Part shown: positions 1-11,150 of the stretch, in pieces
How positions within the stretch are numbered: position 1 is the stretch's first letter
How the letters are laid out: each line of letters begins with the position of its first letter
From: Uloborus plumipes
Taxonomy: Eukaryota > Arthropoda > Arachnida > Araneae > Uloboridae
Length of the DNA stretch: 64,000 nt
Assembly (NCBI GenBank): GCA_038373865.1
Contig: JAXGGA010002356.1
Location: 1 to 64,000 of the forward strand
Direction: 5' to 3'
Notes under the pieces: model-generated
Databases searched by the model: none
Told to the model about the DNA's origin: nothing
What the model saw: the letters and a program-made list of their open reading frames with translations, nothing else
Translations under genes and position numbers: made by a program

Positions 1-108
1 CGCTACGAGATGCGATTCTATCGTAATTCAACTTCCAGTAGCGAGTGCAATTTTGGTCTATTGCGATCGCCTCGAAGCGATTGAAATGGTGTTTCACTTG
101 CATTTCGA
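1..108. repeat. GGCAGG-ended MITE, partial copy cut by window edge
   Basis: This stretch matches the right half of the complete copy at 163-343: the block CGCTACGAGATGCGATTCTA, then AACTTCCAGTAGCG, GCGATCGCCTCGAAGCGATT and a GTGTTTCACTTG end. The left half lies before base 1. It sits in the same orientation as the next copy about 55 bases on, so the two form a direct tandem. Non-autonomous and non-coding. Confidence 0.75.
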
Positions 109-162
109 CCCTATGTATCTTTTACCTCGGTGGCAGATTTATATAGCGGGCTAAACTTCTTT

Positions 163-343
163 GGCAGGAATTCAAGTGAAACACGGACGATCTAAACTCA
201 CCAATGCAATCGCAAATTTGGATTCAAGTGAAACGTTACAATCGCTACGAGATGGCTATTCTATCGCAATTCGACTTCCAGTAGCGATTGCAATTGCGAT
301 CGCCTCGAAGCGATTGCAACGGTGTTTCACTTGAATTCGGGCC
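163..343. mobile_element. GGCAGG-ended MITE, complete copy
   Basis: About 180-bp element with inverted ends GGCAGGAATTCAAGTGAAAC and GTTTCACTTGAATTC. The interior is rich in GCGATCGC and AATCGC words. Other copies are at 15780-15955, 15962-16150, 47407-47727 and 50577-50756. The copies at 47 and 50 kb are flanked by TTA on both sides, which would fit a PIF/Harbinger-type 3-bp target-site duplication; this copy does not show it. There is no coding capacity, and a short reverse reading frame across 256-438 is just the repeat being read through. Confidence 0.8.
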
Positions 344-1839
344 CTTAGAAAAATGAACATTCTAAAGGAATGAAAAGTTTTGAAAAGCGTTTGCAAAAAA
401 TAGATATAGGAGAATTCGTGCAAGCGTGCAAACCCCAATGCAATAAACCCAAATTTTAGTTGCCTTACTGCAGAAATAAACTCAATATTTTAACTTTTGT
501 TTTTGATAATAAATGAATTTCATTCAAATAATAGTTTATTTTTATTATTTCGACTAAATTATCCATTTTAGGTTTCACAAGTATGGCAAACCAGCTATCC
601 CCTTCATTTGTTCTGAATGTTTGTACTAATTCAAACTTGTTGCCATTCCGTGGAATCAATTTCTACAAATATCGTTCTCACGCAACTTTAATTTTACGAG
701 GTTTAAAAATAAATAAAACAGGTGCACATGATCCGCCTAATAATGCTCAAAGTTTACTGTGGAACGTCAACACAATTCATAACTCTTTGTTTGTTGAAAC
801 GCTTCGTTTAGTAGGACGCTCGTTAAAATAAAATACCACTTTCTAAAATTGAGACACTGATCTAGAAATTACACGGAGGAAATTAAATAAACAATTCGAA
901 AAGCTAATAAAACTAATAGAGAACAAAAGAACACTTGTCGGGGGTAATACTAAAACATTGTTGATTTCGATGAAGATTTCGAAAGTATCCCATCGATGGT
1001 TTCGAAATGCCCAACCGATCTCCCCACTACCAAAATCGGTCACGAATAGCTTAAATCCCACTTGATGCAAATTTAGACTTCCTCCGCGTAAAGAGCCAAT
1101 CGCATAAAAAATGAAGCAACTCGTGGTTCCATTCCGCGGAACAAGATCCCACTCCTCTTGCCCATTGTTCTTGAAGTAACGTTCTTTTGTGCTTTTAAGA
1201 TAAATCGTGAATTGAGAACATTTCTGAAATGTTTACGTTGTTGTGAAGAAGCATACAATAGAGAAACATAAAATGAACAAAAACCGCTTTCAGCAGACTC
1301 AGAAGGCATTTTTGTAATGAAAACTGCTATCAATGGTCAGCATCGGATGGAGAGTGTCCTTGACCGTTTTCCGCGCTTTTCCATCTTCCCTCCATTTCAT
1401 TTAAAGTTTTACAGGTTCTATCGGCTTCAAGGGGTGCTCACGATTCCCGAGAGAGATGGCATCTTTCGTTTCTTTTTGTTTCAGCAGCTCTAGCATTTGC
1501 ATTTCGCAGCTCGAACGGGGTGAATTGGAATCGAAATGGCTTACATAAGGTGCAGTTTATCACGATAGATAAGCTAGAAGACTACGAGCGGACAAAAGGT
1601 TACCTTGAACATTATGGCAGGTTAAAAATGTAGGACAACATATGGGAATTGGAAGACCGATTACAGTGCCCTTTTCTAAATACATTTCATTTAACTCCGG
1701 GGTCCCTCGTACCTACCACAATAGGTGGTTTTACGATTGGATGGGGCGGCCCTGAAGAGCGGTCTGTTTTTTTTTTTTTTTTTTTTCTTTTTTTAATTGA
1801 AACTAAAAACCGAGCAAAACCCCAGGTCGAGAAGCCCCA
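344..1839. other. Unassigned region, no gene recognised
   Basis: Mixed AT-rich DNA with a somewhat more GC-rich part at about 1070-1760. Several short frames occur (for example 583-831 forward and 1073-1333 reverse), but none resembles a known protein and none has convincing splice signals. A 20-base T run lies at 1767-1786. An unrecognised exon at 1070-1760 cannot be excluded. Confidence 0.4.
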
Positions 1840-2487
1840 AACTGCAAAAAAAAAAAAAACTTGTTTCTACAGTATAATACTGGCAGCCGAGTTTCCAATT
1901 TAAAGCTGTAAAATACAGTAATAAACTGTAAAACCAGCAATTTTACAGTTTCTTACCGTAAAGTTAGAAATTTTACAGTTTATTGCAGTAAAATTTAGCT
2001 GTATTATACTGTAAAAACAACAGTATAATACTGGCAGCAGAGATTCCAGTTTAAAACGGTAAAATGCGCGGTAATAAACTGTTAAATTAGCATTATTACA
2101 GTTTGCTACTGTAAAATTAGCATCTTCACAGTCTATTATTGTAAAAGTAGCAATTTTCACAAGTTATTACTGTAGAATTAACTTTAATATACTGTAAAAC
2201 GACATTAATTTTTTACAGTGTAATAAACTGTAAAACTGCTGATATTACAGTTTATTACTGTGCATCTTGCAGTTTGAAACAGAAACCTCCGCTGCCAGTG
2301 TTATACTGTTGAGTTTACTGTATAATGCAGCTAAATTTTACAACAATGAACTGTAAAACTGCTACCTTTACAATAAGAAACTGAAATTGCTAGTTTTACA
2401 GTTTATTACTGGGGAATTTACAGTTTTAAATTGGAGCCTGAGCTGCCAGTATTACATTGTAAAAACAACAGTTCATTTTTTGCAATG
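1840..2487. mobile_element. TACAG-rich MITE, copy A
   Basis: The element starts AACTGCAAAAA and ends TTTTTTGCAATG, which are inverted with respect to each other. Next to both ends lie subterminal blocks containing ACAGTATAATACTGGCAGC and its complement. The interior is a degenerate tandem of about 28-30 bases built from the palindromic words TTTTACAGTTTATTACTGTA and AAAATTAGCA. Five further copies (14.1, 21.1-22.5, 43.6-46.5, 48.9 and 58.1 kb) share the ends and interior. CACTG-type ends with a 4-bp duplication in the 58-kb copy suggest the CMC/Chapaev group; that class is inference. Confidence 0.8.
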
Positions 2488-3057
2488 CAGAAGTTTTGAT
2501 TCACTTTGAGTACTTTGTGATTGCAATCCATATTTAACATGCCCCATGCACCACTAGTGAACACGGTGGACTTAGGACCGGCTGGGATAGCACTAGGTCA
2601 GGAAAGCACACATACGTTTGTCGTCTCTTTAAGCAACAACATTTTTTCCCATTATCTTTTTCAACTAACTTTTTTACTGAAATATATAAGCTCTCACGTG
2701 TGGAGTGAAATGTACTTTTTCCCGTGGAAAAACTCTCTTTTCCATTTTGAGAACTATTATCAATATCAATAACAGATATAGCATTTGGTGTATGATTTTA
2801 AAAACATTTTTAATATGCTTTTATTAGTTTCACATGTGGGTTTGTTTGTTTGTATGTATGTATGTATGTAACTCTGAATAGAATGTAAACTTCACTATCC
2901 TTACAAATATAAACGTAATATATTTAGTACTATTGTTAATACTAAAGGCTAAACTATATTATATGTTGAGGCATTATAAGTGCATGTAAACTTAGCGGAT
3001 GTTTCTTTTAGTTTTGAAAATCAGAGGGAAATCAGTTAGAGATTAATGAAATATACT
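2488..3057. other. Spacer containing a repeat shared in reverse with 63.2 kb
   Basis: No gene is seen. Bases about 2818-2950, starting GCTTTTATTAGTTTCACATG and running through a (TATG)n microsatellite near 2850-2868, reappear as the reverse complement at about 63225-63350. The shared part includes flanking non-microsatellite sequence, so this is a dispersed repeat of unknown class rather than simple sequence alone. Confidence 0.55.
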
Positions 3058-3593
3058 TTAACCCAATAATGCCTAGCGTCCCTTTTTAGGGACGGTCCGG
3101 AAAAAGGGTCTGAATTTCCCCCAAATGAACATTTCAACCAAATAATAGTGTTCAATGAGTACCTTGGTATTGTTTCAAATCGTTATTAACAGATTGCAGC
3201 ACGGCACATAACTATTGTTAAGTGTGTTCTGTGGAAGTTTTAATAGGATCTTTATCAAAAATCACATCGTTCACCATCTCAAGAAAAAGAGCCAAGTTTT
3301 CAAAGTGATTCCCAGCTTCCCAGTTTATGTCGATTGCTGATTTTATTTCTTCTTATAAAATGTCTTTTTAAATATTATATCGTAGGCAGCAAAAAATTTT
3401 AGTTAAAAAAGTATGTACTATGTACCTTCTGGGGTCCATTGTAACTTTTAAGGGACAATTTTTCTTTCCTTACAAAACAATTATTATTTACATAATATTT
3501 TTTTTATTATTTGTCCTGTCCATTAAACACTGTTTGCAACCAGTATACAAAACTTATTTGAAAAAAAAAAAATGTCAGGCATTAATGGGTTAA
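3058..3593. mobile_element. TTAA-flanked piggyBac-like MITE, family 1, copy a
   Basis: TTAA at 3058-3061 and again at 3590-3593 borders an element of 528 bases with ends CCCAATAATGCCTAG and GTCAGGCATTAATGGG, an imperfect terminal inverted repeat. Just inside is the small hairpin TCCCTTTTTAGGGA. A second copy lies at 11882-12391 in the same orientation and aligns along its full length. The TTAA target and CCC terminus are the hallmark of piggyBac-type transposition. There is no transposase, so it is non-autonomous. Confidence 0.85.
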
Positions 3594-6028
3594 TTCTCAG
3601 TAATAATGATAGTATAATGTATATTACTTTTATATTTGTCAAGAACGTAACATTTATATTTTAAAATTTCTCGGAACGACTTCAGATTTCGAGTGAAGCG
3701 AAGTTTAAGCATAGTTTGATTTGCTCTAAAAGCGTGTTTAGATTTCTAAAACCATAATTTAAATTATTATTATTTAAATGTATAACTTTAAAAAAGGAAA
3801 AAAAACTGAGAGAACTGTTCGAGGGTTAAGGGAAAATTAATGCAGGAATCCAGAAAACGAATAGCCCCCCCCCCCCCCACCAGTGGTCTAACACAATTCT
3901 CTGGTCTTTTTTTTTTTTGCATAGAACAAAGTTGAAGTTATTGTTGCTAATTCATTAAAAAAAACTGGACCTTATTTTTTATAAAAGAAAAAGGAAAAAA
4001 ACTGACTATTTCATTCATTAATAAGAGGGAAATGAATTCTTGTATCAATTAAACTAATGTTTTTTCTAGCAAAACAAGTATTATTTCATGTGAAAAAAAA
4101 TTTTTCAATGTATCATTTATGTCATATGATTGTTTCCTCTTGAGTTTGAAACGAATATAAATTGATTTTACAAGAACTTAAACCTTCTTTTATAACTTAA
4201 AAGTCTCATTCGGAGCGAGGTTATGAGAAAATGAGGTCACAAAACTCTTTTATAAAAACATAATTTCACATTTTAGAGATATGAGTTTTGTTTACGTAAT
4301 TAACGAGTTTTCACGCAGTTCTCAAATAACACATTACACTTATTTCTTTTCATAATCAACATTCTTTTCTAAAACACTAGTTTTTTCCAAATTCAGTCGG
4401 AACCGTTTTCATTAAGAATTAGGAAGTGAGTTTAGTTTCTGTTTCGACTCATTAAAAAGCCGTTTGAATAAAATGAAAATTAGTACTGCCACGAAAATGA
4501 ATGTGTGCAGTAACGAAATTGATAGCGAATGGTTTTTACTAGAACTTACTGTACGAAAATGGAACAGGTGTTCTGCAATAGAATAATTGCAGAAGTTCTT
4601 TTGGTAACAGAATGTGCGTTATAGTCGGCAAGCCTTAATGAGTTGTTTCATCGACTTGACTCTCTCTCTTTAGCGGAAAATATAAATGAGAAAATTAACG
4701 TTATTTAAACAAAAATAGCAAAAATTGCAACAGCATGCAAAATGCTTCTGCCATTTTTGATTTAATAACGTAGATTCTATTGCTTATTCTTCTGCTAATC
4801 TGGCATGCATTTGGGTAAAAATTGGGGAAATCTAAAATTCGATTTTTAACACTACAAAATAGATACTATAATTTTTATAGAAATCACTTGACAAATCACT
4901 TTCAAAATAATATATTTTTTTTGCACTTTGTGATGCAAATGATGGTTCCAGAAAAATTAGCAACAAATAGTTCTAAGAAAACAGACAATAAGTTCATGTT
5001 TTTGTAATTTAACATCTTCGTGTAACCTAATATGAACTCCTTCATCACAAATTCTACCTCACAATATTTATGTATTTTTTCCGCAAAAGTCACATCATTC
5101 TATTTTGAGTGAAGTTAGAAAAATATATATATCTTAAAAAAGTTGTTGCTGTAATTTTCCCAAAGTTCGAAGGGTCAAAACATCATTTGTAATAAAAAGC
5201 CACTGTACAGCATTGAAAATAAATCCTCATCAGTTTTTTTCTACTGACTATCCATTCTCATTAGCAGTTTTATTGAAAGTCATATTGTATTCCAATTACT
5301 TTTCAATCTGATTTATATGAACTTAACTCCTCGAGAAAGAACATAAGTAAGAGATCTTTTCAATTGTTTCATTAAAAATGAATGAATTCAATTTCCATTT
5401 CATAATTTAGAAATTATTTTGCTCCAAATATCTACGTCATGACTGACAAATTTTTTGAAGTCTGTAATTTACATTCTCTCATTACCCAGCGATATCTCCT
5501 TATCTAATTACAAAAATTCTTTTTTTTTTTATTAATCCGTGGATAAACTGCACTCGAAATTACGATCCTTAAAAGAGCGAAGCTGAAAGGTGAAAAAAAG
5601 GAGCAAGAAAACGATTCATTGTGATTTGAAATCCTTTGTATAGCTGTTACATATTAATTAGCCGCATATGTTTTCCTTTAGAAGAGTTCAGAAGTTATTT
5701 TTTTTCTCCTTCCAAACATTTATACCTTTCTGCTTTTTGTCAAGTAACTAGGTTTCTGTGCCTCAATAGCTGTAGGGTACGAGAGAAAAATCCAGCCGAA
5801 GTCAACAACTACGATAGCTTGTAGCATGATGAGAGAGTTTTGTTCAATTATGTGAAAGTGGGAAGTAGTGAAACGCTATCTTCACTCTTACACTTCGAAT
5901 GTTTTGTCTGTTGTTTGGTGTTATCGTCAGAATGACTGAAGGAAAATAATTGAGAATTCACTGTTGAATATTTTAACACTTTTTCTATCCATTAAATCGA
6001 ATCAGTTAAAACTATTGATTTCGTTTCA
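3594..6028. other. AT-rich region without recognised features
   Basis: Long AT-rich stretch with many A and T runs and a 13-14-base C run near 3866. Only very short frames occur, for example 4822-5007 and 5636-5824 forward, of skewed composition and without recognisable domains. No terminal inverted repeats were noticed. Confidence 0.5.
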
Positions 6029-6375
6029 GATTATTTGCGACCACAACTTTGGAGTCAAAAAATGCATTTAAGAATCATCAAAAACGCAATTGACAAACTT
6101 TTGGATTCTTTTTAATCGCAATTTTTGGAGTTAAAAGTTATATTTCGGAAACATCACTAAAAACTATTGACAAACTTAAGGATTCCATATGATCACATTT
6201 TTGAAATTAATGTTTGCATTCAAGGAACATTTATGAACACTATTGTCTGTTTTTAAGATTATTTGTGATATTTTTTTGAGTTAAATTTAGGCTCAGGGAC
6301 CATGTAAAGCTGTTAACAAACTTTCGGATTCTTTGCGATTATATTTTTTGAGTCAAAAATTATTTTTATTTCATA
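6029..6375. repeat. 76-bp minisatellite, about 4.5 degenerate copies
   Basis: Units start with GATT at 6029, 6104, 6181, 6257 and 6327, spaced 75, 77, 76 and 70 bases. Each unit reads roughly GATTCTTTGCGAT, then TTTTTGGAGTTAAAAAT, a CATTTAAGGAACAT-like block, and TATTGACAAACTTTTG. Divergence between units is high, so the array is old. It does not keep an open frame. Confidence 0.7.
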
Positions 6376-7348
6376 GCAGCAACTAAAATCTGATTTTCAT
6401 TACGTTATCCATAGCAATTTAGCGGTCCTGTCTATGATAAACTATTTATAAAAATTTTGGGACATATTTATTGAGTACCCTTTGACTTAATGTTTTCCAT
6501 CTATATGTATAAAAATGTATGTATGTTTGTTGTGTGTGTAAAAGGTGTGTGTTCCTTATACAAATCCACAATTTACGGCGGGTCTTTACCAAATTTTGTA
6601 CATGGCTGCTTGATGCTCTAGAATTCACATAGGTCAATTACCCCCGCCCCCCCCCCGCCCCCCATATAATGCATTCAAGTTGGGAAACGGTACTCTCATT
6701 CTTTATTTCGGAATATTTTAAACATTTAAGAAATGTTTATTACCATTAGACATGTTCTTGGTAATTATGTTTAGTATTCTATGGTGTCGCTTAAGACTTT
6801 AATATTAATGGGTTATGATTATTATATAAAAACTTACAACAGGCTCGTTATATAGTTGTATGTAGTTATTATTGTAGTTACTATTTACAGTTTCAGCGTT
6901 TTACCTGGTTTAAAATCCTTGACTGGAAAGCCTGAAGCTCTTAGAGAGTCCACTTACCATCATAGTCCTGTTATTGATTATCATTATAGTCCTGTTAACA
7001 GCATCAATACCAGTGCACATTAATTTTAAAAATAGTGAAATTTTAGCTACAGTTTTTACGCTTCGAAAAGCCTGATCCTTAGTCAAATCTTGCTTGAGAG
7101 CACTCTGAACATCTTTGAATACCCCCTGTAGCGCTCTATTTATGCTTTGATCGATTTTCCATTGCAACGACTTTTTCATTATAGTGACTGAGGCATTAGT
7201 TCCTTATGTAATTGATGCATTATTATTTCAACATCAATGTGAAGATCTAGATTAAATCCTGTATTCTAATATCGCATCAAAATTAATTATCCCTTTTTAA
7301 CTGTGAAGAAATTTGTTTCCGCAACAAATACAGTGTGCGGCATATGAG
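6376..7348. other. Unassigned region with low-complexity C-rich patch
   Basis: No gene recognised. Around 6500-6620 there is a block of ATGTATGTATG followed by a CCAAATTTTGTACATG-like sequence. A related CCAAATTTGGTACATAAG block occurs near 51870-51888, which hints at fragments of one dispersed repeat. A C-rich run sits at about 6642-6662. A reverse frame of 89 residues at 6910-7179 has no recognisable domain and is treated as chance. Confidence 0.4.
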
Positions 7349-8486
7349 TAGGGGAGACTGGGGACGGTTGTGACGCGGGGCGGTTGTGACAGTCGTCATA
7401 TTAGCTAAACCATAATTAATACCTGGTTGAAGCAAAGAGTATCAGCATGTTTGTCTGATTCTGAATGTGTGTCAAAGCATTGCGGTAGCCATCGAGCGAC
7501 ATTAACGCTAGCAGAGGGGTTGGTTACTTTTTAACAGTCAAAAGTAAGTTATTTTGTTCGATGTCTTTTAGTAATTCCTGTTGAATGGGTACAGATAGAG
7601 AAATGAAAGTTTTCTCCCCGTTAGTAGTGAACCTTAATAGTGAAATAGCAGTGATTACTTTTTATGTAGGCTATTTTGTATTGCCATGGCGATTGCTGTT
7701 TTCAAAAGTAGTGGGTTGGGGTCGGTTGTGACAAATTGCGTGGGGACGGTTGTGACACGAGTAAAACATGTTTTTTATCATATTTGATGCCCATAATATG
7801 TTTGAAGAAGACAGAAATAGGGCAGTGTGACCTAATGAAATATAAAGAAGTGAAATTTTTAGTAAAATGGCTACTGAGAAATGGTTCCGTTCATTTATGA
7901 CTAGAAATGTTTCACGTCTGTTCGTTTAGCTCATGCAACTAACCTTTCAAGAGTAACAAGCTTCAATAAAACAAATAAATGTGGAATCTTTCTTTGATAC
8001 TTGAGAAATGTTATGAACAGACACGGTAATGACCCACAGGATGTGCATAATGTTACCAAAACAGACGTTACGAAATTCCAAAAACCTGATATTTTTGTAA
8101 AACTTAGTATAAGGCTACTTCAACTGAACGAGACACGTTGTTAAATGTTAAACTTTCCCAGATGAAGGTTACGTTGAATTACGTTTAATATTACTTGAAA
8201 TTAAAAGTGATCTAGACTGTTTTACTGTACTTTTGAACTTGTCACAACCGACCCCAAGCACTGTCACAACCGCCCCTGGGGTGGGGTCGGTTGTGACATG
8301 TTTTCCTTTTTTGTTTAATTTGGTCCTGTGAGTTAACTATTGTACTTGGGGAGAAAATTTTAGTGTTTATAAGCAGGCAAATAAACACTTTAACATAAAA
8401 ACAACTTTAAACCAGCTCACAGGCATTGCTAAGGGATCTATGGGGGAGCAAATGAAAATTGTCACAACCGTACCCAGTCTCCCCTA
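7349..8486. mobile_element. TA-flanked 1.13-kb element with repeated GGTTGTGAC motifs
   Basis: The element at 7351-8484 has inverted ends GGGGAGACTGGGGACGGTTG and CAACCGTACCCAGTCTCCCC, flanked by TA on both sides. The motif CGGTTGTGAC recurs twice at the left end, twice near 7720-7760, three times in both orientations at 8234-8299 and once at the right end. Repeated subterminal motifs of this kind are normally transposase binding sites. No transposase frame is present. TA duplication points to the Tc1/mariner group, but the class is not certain. Confidence 0.75.
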
Positions 8487-8530
8487 CTCCACATTTTGAG
8501 AGGGCGCAGAGTGCGTTGTGGTGCAAGAAC

Positions 8531-9092
8531 TACATTGAACTCTCCCTGATGAGCCGGGCCAAGGCACCAACAGAAAAAGACGCATAAGGGAGAGAGATAT
8601 ATAAGTGAACAAGCCTATTTAAAGGACTAAGACATAACATAGGTTCTAATGAATGAATAAGAATGTTTCAAAAGGAAAGGGACATATTATACTACGGTTT
8701 GGCAATTACTGTAATGTAACTTCAATGATAAAGAGAAAACAAAATTTGCTGCATTCCTACTTGCAAACAGTTCCCTTTAAAACGATGCATAATAGATAAT
8801 TGTCCCTCCCCGAACTCTAGTTCATGCGGAAAAAATGCCTTCCGTGAGCAATAAAGGGGAAAGATTAAAGAGAAAAATAAAGAAAAATGCTAATTTTTTA
8901 GAGAAAATAGATACATTTTTTTACATTTTAGGGACAATTCGGCGCATAAGTGAAATATTTATCTTTAGAGCGACGCATAAACGAATGATACTATCATTAT
9001 TTTTCTATGGAATGTGCTGGGACCATTCAAAATCGTCGTATAAGTGAAAAAGGCGCATAAATGAGGCGGCGTATAAGTGAGAGTTCACTGTA
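8531..9092. mobile_element. Pogo/Tigger-like MITE, copy 1
   Basis: A 558-bp element at 8533-9090 is flanked by TA. Its right end GCGTATAAGTGAGAGTTCAC and more decayed left end CATTGAACTCTCCCTGATG form a terminal inverted repeat. The interior aligns with the copy at 21428-22009, including the words GGCGCATAA and CGTATAAGTGAAAAAGGCGC. CAGTG ends with a TA target are typical of pogo/Tigger non-autonomous elements. No coding capacity. Confidence 0.85.
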
Positions 9093-9102
9093 TCAATAGA
9101 TA

Positions 9103-10202
9103 CTGTCTAAATTTTTTCGCGATACTTCCGTCGAATCTGCGCACGCGCCAAGTCTCTTCTGACTTTCTCGAAATCGGGGGGAAATGCAACGAGGAAGTAG
9201 CAAGCGAACAAAAACTGTAGGCGTCGGGAAGTCCTAAACCTATCTCTCCTTTTTAAAATGGAAGCGTTCGTGGATGCCAGGCGCACAATACGCAAACAGA
9301 CAGTAACAGTATACGTGCCATTTGCAATGGTGGGTCACGGTGCGCTGCGTCATGTGTTGTGGAGGAACATAATCGAAACGGCGGTTTTTTTGAAAACTAC
9401 TCGACAAGAATTTTTCATTCGGTTCCACCTTGGCCGGTATGATCCTGTTCGAATAGAAAAAGTATTCGTGTTGTAAAGACGAGTTGTAAAAAATGTGCCA
9501 GAGTTTTCTTACATTTATATCAAAAAATCTCTTTCGTATGCTTTTTTTAAATGCTGAGATCTTTGGAGATTCCAGGACGGACGCCCTCACGTACGCCTTA
9601 TTTTTCAGCATTGCGACGGTTTGATAACGACCAGGTGTTTTTGTTTTTAGTGCAGCACCAGTGATTCCCAAGTTTAGTGAACAAGTTTAGAGCCACGGGT
9701 ACATAGACAATAACGCCTACTGGCACATGGAAGAGCGTCCACCCAGGAATCTCCAGATCACATAGCAGCGTTGCCCAGCGGTTTTCTTATAGGAATGTAA
9801 GAAAAATTTTACACCATAATCGTTATTACTTGAATATTTTTCCCAGTGAAAGAGGATCTTGTCGGCCAAGTTGAAACTAAATGCGAAATACTTGCTGTTA
9901 GAAATCAAAAAGCCATCATTACGAATCTACTCCTCCTCAGCACATGGAGATACTCACCGCGCCATACCGTTGCTACTATTGCAAATGGCACGTACTGTCT
10001 GTTTGCGTATTGTCCTCCTGGCAGCCACGAACGCTTCCATTTGAAAAAGGGGAAATAGGTTTAACATGCGCACTTCCCAATGCCTTCAGTTTTTGTTCGT
10101 TTGCTACTTCCTCGTTGCATTTGTCCCCTTTTTGGAGAAAGTCAGAAAAGACTTGGCGCTTGCGCAGATTCGACTGAGGTTTCGTGAAAAAATCTTAGAC
10201 AG
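9103..10202. mobile_element. 1.1-kb foldback (hairpin) element
   Basis: The left arm from CTGTCTAAATTTTTTCGCG (9103) is complementary to the right arm ending TTTTTTCG-type sequence and TTAGACAG (10202). Matching blocks include CGCCAAGTCTCTTCTGACTT against the arm near 10140-10165, the GAAGCGTTCGTGG block at 9262, and GCCATTTGCAATGG against ATTGCAAATGGC at 9979. Homology continues inward in diverged form to about 9600 and 9710, leaving a loop of roughly 100 bases. The several short frames here are mirror images of one another and not genes. A transcript across it would fold into long double-stranded RNA. Confidence 0.8.
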
Positions 10203-10831
10203 CATACTGCTATATCTCTTGATACCACTTTACTACGCTGTCCTTACCACAACTCAGACAGCGCCTTTTCCAAATACGGGAGCTTAAAATGATGGACCCT
10301 GTGTGATTTGATTGTTGTATACAAGCTTTTTATTATTTTAAAACTTGAAACGACGGAAAGTTACCGTAAGTGCGCATGTTCACTTACCGATACGACAGCG
10401 ATAAATCGTATAACGATTGTCGCTGTAATATGATGGCGAAAGGGAGGTCATTTCGAAATTTTCCAGGGGGGGTGCAAAGGGTACATACTCAATGTAAAAT
10501 TCACCAAAAAGTGGCAAAAACCACGCCCACTGGTATGCTAATACATTGATTTCCCAAAGTCAGGGGGGGGGCAATTGACCCCCACCCCCTGCCCCCCTAA
10601 ATAACGGGCCTGGATGGAGCACGCAAAATGCAATAAAATATGGTATTCGTTTTTCTACCTTCCGATTTAACGATGATTGTATCATGTCATGTCATTTCTT
10701 AAATGCAGATGTCCGATGTCCTTACATTTTTGGCAAATTTAGTATGTTGAAGTTTTGTCATCACAATAACATGCTGCATTTTTAATGAACATTACTGCAC
10801 ATCGGTTGCGAGGGTGAAATGTAAACTTCTC
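10203..10831. other. Unassigned spacer with G/C-run patch
   Basis: No gene is seen. At 10456-10615 there are G runs, C runs and the words CCAGGGGGGG and AACGGGCCTGG, the type of sequence found at termini of some hAT-like elements, but no matching ends or duplication could be paired. Confidence 0.35.
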
Positions 10832-10847
10832 TGTCACATTTCCAGTG
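10832..10847. repeat. Left target-site duplication of SINE
   Basis: TGTCACATTTCCAGTG, identical to 11135-11150. Confidence 0.95.
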
Positions 10848-11134
10848 GGGCCCTGGTGGCCCGGTCGGTAAGGCATCGGACTCGTGTCCGGAGGGACCCG
10901 GGTTCGATCCCAGCCGATCAAAGATCCACTGTCTTGATTAATTGTGGCTGGGAGGCATTAAAAATGTCGTGGTCACAAAGTCCTCCAAATGAAACGATAC
11001 CTCTGGAGTGCTGGGCCTAGGGTTTGCTCGACCATTGGTTCTGGTTCAAAATTAAGATCAGAGCGCTCTTCAGGACCCTATCCCCGGTTAAACCACGAAG
11101 CTGTGGTAAGTACGGGGGTCCCTGGAGTGTGAAA
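10848..11134 (+). mobile_element. tRNA-derived SINE, complete
   Basis: A 287-bp insertion lies between perfect 16-base direct repeats, the signature of target-primed reverse transcription. Its first 75 bases are tRNA-like: an A box TGGCCCGGTCGGTAAGG at about 10857-10873, a CGGAC/GTCCG anticodon-type stem, and a B box GGTTCGATCCC at about 10901-10911. These form an internal RNA polymerase III promoter on the plus strand. The anticodon arm has a loop of only about four bases, so this is a retroposon head and not a working tRNA. The body after about 10925 (TGTGGCTGGGAGGCATTAAA onward) has no recognised LINE tail. There is no poly(A) end. SINEs depend on a partner LINE, which is not present here. 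Confidence 0.92.
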
Positions 11135-11150
11135 TGTCACATTTCCAGTG
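11135..11150. repeat. Right target-site duplication of SINE
   Basis: Perfect copy of 10832-10847, TGTCACATTTCCAGTG. Absence of any mismatch implies a fairly recent insertion. Confidence 0.95.

Noticed and set aside
9240..9671. 143-residue reverse frame
   Set aside because: It lies in the arm of a foldback element, and broken versions of the same peptide appear in the other arm in several frames. No family recognised.
10848..10925. Functional tRNA gene
   Set aside because: The A and B boxes are good, but the anticodon arm has a four-base loop, acceptor pairing is poor, and the segment is the head of a SINE with target-site duplications.
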